From NCBI GenBank assembly GCA_904502055.1, contig CAJGDZ010000070.1, forward strand, positions 1-8,551: a stretch of 8,551 nucleotides of DNA, given 5' to 3'. Positions 5,539 to 8,551 of the stretch are shown here, in pieces. The stretch's first letter is position 1, and each line of letters starts with the position of its first letter. The position numbers and the translations under genes are program-made. Under the pieces are notes generated by a model. The model was not told the origin of the DNA. It did not search any database and worked only from the letters and a program-made list of their open reading frames with translations. This stretch comes from an uncultured Clostridia bacterium (GTDB taxonomy: Bacteria > Bacillota > Clostridia > Oscillospirales > CAG-272).

Positions 5539-6993
5539 TCAATGTTTTTTCTTGCGGCTGTTGATCATTTCATTCTTGATCGTCCAAAGCTTTTCCGAAA
5601 GGTCAACATAGTAATTGTGCGGGTTATTAAAGCGGCGAACCTCGTCCCATGTGCCTTCAATCTCTGCCTTGCAATGCGCACGAATTTCCTCAATGCTCGG
5701 AAGCGAATACACCAGCTCTCCGTCCCTGAAAATCGGAACCAGAAGCTCCTCAGCCTTGAAATTTTCCAACGTTTTGCGCTTCCAGGTATACTCCGGATCA
5801 AAAATCTCAATCGAGCCGGAATCGTCCACCGTCTCATCGTGCAGACAGATAAGGTCGGCCTCTGCCTTGCCCGTATCTCTTCCGCGCAAGCGATAGACCT
5901 TCTTGAAGTGCGGCGTTGTGATTTTGCCGACGTTTTCGCTGATCTTGATCTTGGGAAGGATCTCTCCGTTCTCATTTTCAACCGCACAAAGCTTATAAAC
6001 ACCGCCAAATACGGGATCACTCTTTGCCGTGATCAGGCGCTCACCCACGCCAAAGGCGTCAATTTCCGCGCCCTGGCGGATCAACTCACGAATAATATAC
6101 TCATCCAACGAGTTGGAAACAATGATCCTACAGTCGGTCAGCCCCTCCTCATCCAATCTCTTGCGGATCTTTTTGGTGAGATACGTGATGTCACCCGAGT
6201 CGATACGTACACCGCACTTGGTAATTCCCTTGGGCAGCAGGATTTCCTTAAAGGCCTTGATGGCATTGGGAAGTCCGGAATCCAGCACGCTATAGGTATC
6301 GATCAGAAGCGTGGCATTTTCGGGATAGATCTCGCAATAGGTCTTAAACGCGGTATATTCATCGTCAAACATCTGAACCCAGGAGTGCGCCATCGTACCC
6401 GTGGCGGGAACGCCGTAAACAATATCACTTATGGTACACGCTGTTCCGGTACAACCGCCGATATATGCGGCACGTGCGCCGAGAATGGCCGCATCCGCAC
6501 CTTGTGCGCGCCTCGATCCGAATTCGCTGATGGCTCTTCCTTTTGCCGCACGCGCAAGTCGCGAGGCTTTGGTAGCAATAAGAGACTGATGGTTGATCTG
6601 CATCAAAACGTAGGTTTCGATAAACTGCGCCTCAATGGCACGCCCTTTGACAATCATAAGCGGCTCTCCCGGGAAGACCACCGTCCCCTCGGGAATTGCC
6701 CAAATGCTTCCGGTAAAGCGGAAATTGCGCAAGAATTCCAAAAATTCCTCATCAAAGCATTTTCTTCCGCGAAGATACTCGATATCCGCATCGGTAAATT
6801 TCAAGTTCTGAATGTACTCGACGATCTGTTCCAGTCCCGCTACGATCGCGTATCCGCCCTCGTCCGGATTTTGGCGGTAGAACATATCAAAGTAAACAAT
6901 GCGGTCACCGTAACCGCACTTGAAATACCCGTTACCCATAGTAATCTCGTAAAAGTCACACAGCATTGTAAAATTGTTTTGAATGTCCTTCAT
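5539..6993 (-). CDS. pncB: Nicotinate phosphoribosyltransferase (NAD salvage)
   Basis: The enzyme couples nicotinate with PRPP, with ATP hydrolysis, to form nicotinate mononucleotide in the Preiss-Handler route to NAD in the cytosol. The 484-aa product opens with FTMLCDFYEITMGNGYF, the usual first strand and helix of bacterial and human-type NAPRTases. It contains EFGSRR (157-162), GTMAHSWVQMF (199-209) with H203 in the place of the autophosphorylated histidine, IDTYSVLDSG (231-240), RIDSGD (263-268) and FGVGERL (314-320). The C-terminal domain with WKRKTLENF is complete. Start 6993 is chosen because AGAAAGG lies 7 nt upstream and homologues begin close to this point. An in-frame ATG at 7032 would overlap the preceding gene and add 13 lysine-rich residues. 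It lies 28 nt behind the membrane-anchored gene and is followed by a terminator. Confidence 0.96.
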   Translation of the reverse strand: MKDIQNNFTMLCDFYEITMGNGYFKCGYGDRIVYFDMFYRQNPDEGGYAIVAGLEQIVEYIQNLKFTDADIEYLRGRKCFDEEFLEFLRNFRFTGSIWAIPEGTVVFPGEPLMIVKGRAIEAQFIETYVLMQINHQSLIATKASRLARAAKGRAISEFGSRRAQGADAAILGARAAYIGGCTGTACTISDIVYGVPATGTMAHSWVQMFDDEYTAFKTYCEIYPENATLLIDTYSVLDSGLPNAIKAFKEILLPKGITKCGVRIDSGDITYLTKKIRKRLDEEGLTDCRIIVSNSLDEYIIRELIRQGAEIDAFGVGERLITAKSDPVFGGVYKLCAVENENGEILPKIKISENVGKITTPHFKKVYRLRGRDTGKAEADLICLHDETVDDSGSIEIFDPEYTWKRKTLENFKAEELLVPIFRDGELVYSLPSIEEIRAHCKAEIEGTWDEVRRFNNPHNYYVDLSEKLWTIKNEMINSRKKKH

Positions 6994-7000
6994 TGTTTTG

Positions 7001-7007
7001 CCTTTCT
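7001..7007 (-). promoter_or_regulatory. pncB: Ribosome binding site fixing the pncB start
   Basis: On the minus strand this reads AGAAAGG, with 7 nt to the ATG at 6993-6991. It favours that start over the ATG at 7032, although AAGGG before 7032 leaves some doubt. Confidence 0.7.
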
Positions 7008-7021
7008 CTATGTTATCTTTT

Positions 7022-8551
7022 TTAAATTTCATCCTCGCCCTTATAATGCAAGGCTATAATCAATATCACACTGAAAAATGCCATCAGGCCGATTCCGAAA
7101 AGCCAGATCGGCTCCGGTCTCCAATCCCTGTCATTCTTTACGTAAAGATCCTGGCCCGGTCTTACCGCCATTTCCAGCTGCTCTCTTTTCTGTGTCGTAC
7201 TGTAAACCGAAATGCTGCCAATTGAAAGCTTATAATCGTCCGGATGATCATCAAGCGGAGCACAGAAAATACGAATGCAACGAATGGGGTGCCCGTCGAA
7301 AAGCCCCTCGGTATTCACGTAGATTTCGGAAAGGGTATTTGCAAAAAGCGTGACAGTTGCCTCACTGATCGAAACATCGGTGCAGATCTGAACCGTAATA
7401 CGGTATTTCTCGTTGAGTGCATCCGTATAAAACGCAAACGAAAAAGCGTCTACCGCATCAAAGGCTCTCTCTTCATCAAATAAGTAAACCAGCTCAGACT
7501 CGTAGTTGTTTTCTTCCCGCGGGGACATCTTTATCGCAAGAGCGCGGTTGGTCTCCTCATTCTTTTCCATGGCGATCGACTTGCACCCATCGCCCACATT
7601 CCAACCGTAGTAGTTACCCATCTGTGAAAAATCCCAAAGGCAAAACTCGCCGACAACACCTAAAGGCAGCTTGCCTTTATCTGTGCTCTCGCGATACTCG
7701 ATGCTTGGAATTTTATCTCCGGAATATTTTTTTATCAAATCGTTCCAATCTTCTATGCGAAGCTTACCGAGCGCCAAAACGGAATTTTTCTCACCGAGTC
7801 TGGAGCCGGCATATTGAAACGTCTGAATGAGCTCGGTTGCCATAGCATAATCGCGAACAAATCGGGTTGAGAATACAAACCCCACAGCCGCCTCCTCACA
7901 CGCCAGCGCATAGTAGCCGTGAAGAAGAGAGGCTTTTAAAAGCTCAACATCCGACATATCGGTCGGCTCCCAATGATACAAATACGTTTTTGCAATCGTG
8001 GGATAGACGCTGTGAATCCGTTCCAAATAGGAAGAAACATTCGCAACGTTCTCAAGACCGCGCTTGCCCCGCAGAGTCCCCTCGCCCGTAAGGCAAGCGC
8101 TCTCCAGAACAAGGCCAACCTTCATATTTTCCGAATATCTTTGCAAAAGCACGTTTCCGAGCGAGACCAAAAACACACACGGCGACGGTTCGCCATTGCT
8201 TTTTTCAAAGGCATCGGATATGGGGATCGAAACGCAAAGACCTCTCTCTGCAGACGCCTCGCAAACGGCAAAAAGAGAGTCTGCATATCGGCGTGTATAT
8301 TCCTTCAGTGTCATATCCGAAAGCCGGGTCACATCGGCTGAATTTCCAAATATCAGCCCCGAAACCATACCGCGAGCACTACTGCTATAACGGTTACTCA
8401 GGAAATCGGTGCACGCATACAGCTTAAAAAGGTCCTCGGAAGAATCTGCAATCGGCGCCGGATATTTGTCCCACTCGGACGAAACCAAGCGCAAGAGAAC
8501 GCGCATCCCGTTGCGGTAACTTTTCTGAACCTTGGAATCCAAAGCCGAAAC
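7022..8551 (-). CDS. Unrecognised extracytoplasmic protein with C-terminal membrane anchor (5' end outside window)
   Basis: The frame is open from the right edge to TAA at 7022-7024, giving 509 visible residues. The first possible start inside (TTG at 8542) is probably an internal leucine, so the N-terminus lies outside. I do not recognise the family with certainty. Visible residues 1-300 alternate strands and helices in a TIM-barrel-like way (FLSNRYSSSARG, VSGLIFGN near 63-70, TYLYHWEPTD near 189-198, HGYYALACEEAAVGFVFS near 211-228). From about 300, beginning LWDFSQMGNYYGWNVGDG, to about 450, the pattern resembles a beta-sandwich carbohydrate-binding module. A hydrophobic helix at about 480-502 and the short tail KGEDEI anchor the C-terminus, with the bulk presumably outside the cell. 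A glycoside-hydrolase-like wall or polysaccharide protein is a guess; no catalytic residues can be named. It precedes pncB by 28 nt and may share its transcript. Confidence 0.8.
   Translation of the reverse strand, partial: VSALDSKVQKSYRNGMRVLLRLVSSEWDKYPAPIADSSEDLFKLYACTDFLSNRYSSSARGMVSGLIFGNSADVTRLSDMTLKEYTRRYADSLFAVCEASAERGLCVSIPISDAFEKSNGEPSPCVFLVSLGNVLLQRYSENMKVGLVLESACLTGEGTLRGKRGLENVANVSSYLERIHSVYPTIAKTYLYHWEPTDMSDVELLKASLLHGYYALACEEAAVGFVFSTRFVRDYAMATELIQTFQYAGSRLGEKNSVLALGKLRIEDWNDLIKKYSGDKIPSIEYRESTDKGKLPLGVVGEFCLWDFSQMGNYYGWNVGDGCKSIAMEKNEETNRALAIKMSPREENNYESELVYLFDEERAFDAVDAFSFAFYTDALNEKYRITVQICTDVSISEATVTLFANTLSEIYVNTEGLFDGHPIRCIRIFCAPLDDHPDDYKLSIGSISVYSTTQKREQLEMAVRPGQDLYVKNDRDWRPEPIWLFGIGLMAFFSVILIIALHYKGEDEI

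Noticed and set aside
6994..7032. Start at 7032 for pncB, overlapping the preceding gene
   Set aside because: It adds a lysine-rich stretch that includes the AGAAAGG site; homologues begin near the ATG at 6993. Not fully excluded, since AAGGG lies before 7032.
5488..7059. A 523-codon open frame on the plus strand opposite pncB
   Set aside because: It is antisense to a gene with complete NAPRTase motifs, its product has no recognisable domain order, and its length comes from the codon bias of the real gene.

Overview
The window looks like a chromosomal segment of a Clostridia-type member of the Bacillota, perhaps a gut or rumen lineage. This is inferred from the gene families (CdaA-type diadenylate cyclase, a COG2509-like FAD dehydrogenase, an RseC-like protein beside them, a Bacillota-style RecJ C-terminus), the strong AAGGGGG/AGAAAGG ribosome binding sites, and the AT-rich sigma-A-type promoter set in roughly balanced-GC coding DNA. 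No mobile element, CRISPR array, tRNA or rRNA was seen. All genes read on the minus strand, so transcription runs from the right end of the window to the left.

Right-hand unit (8551 to 5539): the unit opens with the 3' part of a large unrecognised gene. It encodes what looks like an extracytoplasmic protein with a C-terminal membrane anchor. A 28-nt gap separates it from pncB, a nicotinate phosphoribosyltransferase of NAD salvage. A hairpin with T tracts on both sides (5453-5483) probably ends this unit.

Intergenic control region (5538 to 5209): besides that terminator, it holds a near-consensus minus-strand promoter (TTGAAA, 17-nt spacer, extended TGATATAAT). Three phased 7-nt A-tracts lie immediately upstream of the promoter, in the place of an UP element, and a leader of about 93 nt precedes cdaA.

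Left-hand unit (5208 to 1): five tightly packed genes run cdaA (c-di-AMP synthase), a 68-aa single-pass membrane protein, a 537-aa FAD-dependent oxidoreductase, a 146-aa RseC/MucC-like membrane protein with a four-cysteine cluster, and recJ (5'-3' single-strand exonuclease, cut by the window edge). The gaps are a 4-nt ATGA overlap or 9 to 20 nt, so co-transcription from the 5308-5336 promoter is likely.

The most unusual point is the slot after cdaA, where related bacteria usually carry cdaR (ybbR). Here it holds a mini-protein with a CdaR-like N-terminal membrane anchor and none of the YbbR repeats. The unit as a whole joins second-messenger synthesis, flavin/thiol redox proteins and a DHH-family DNA repair nuclease.
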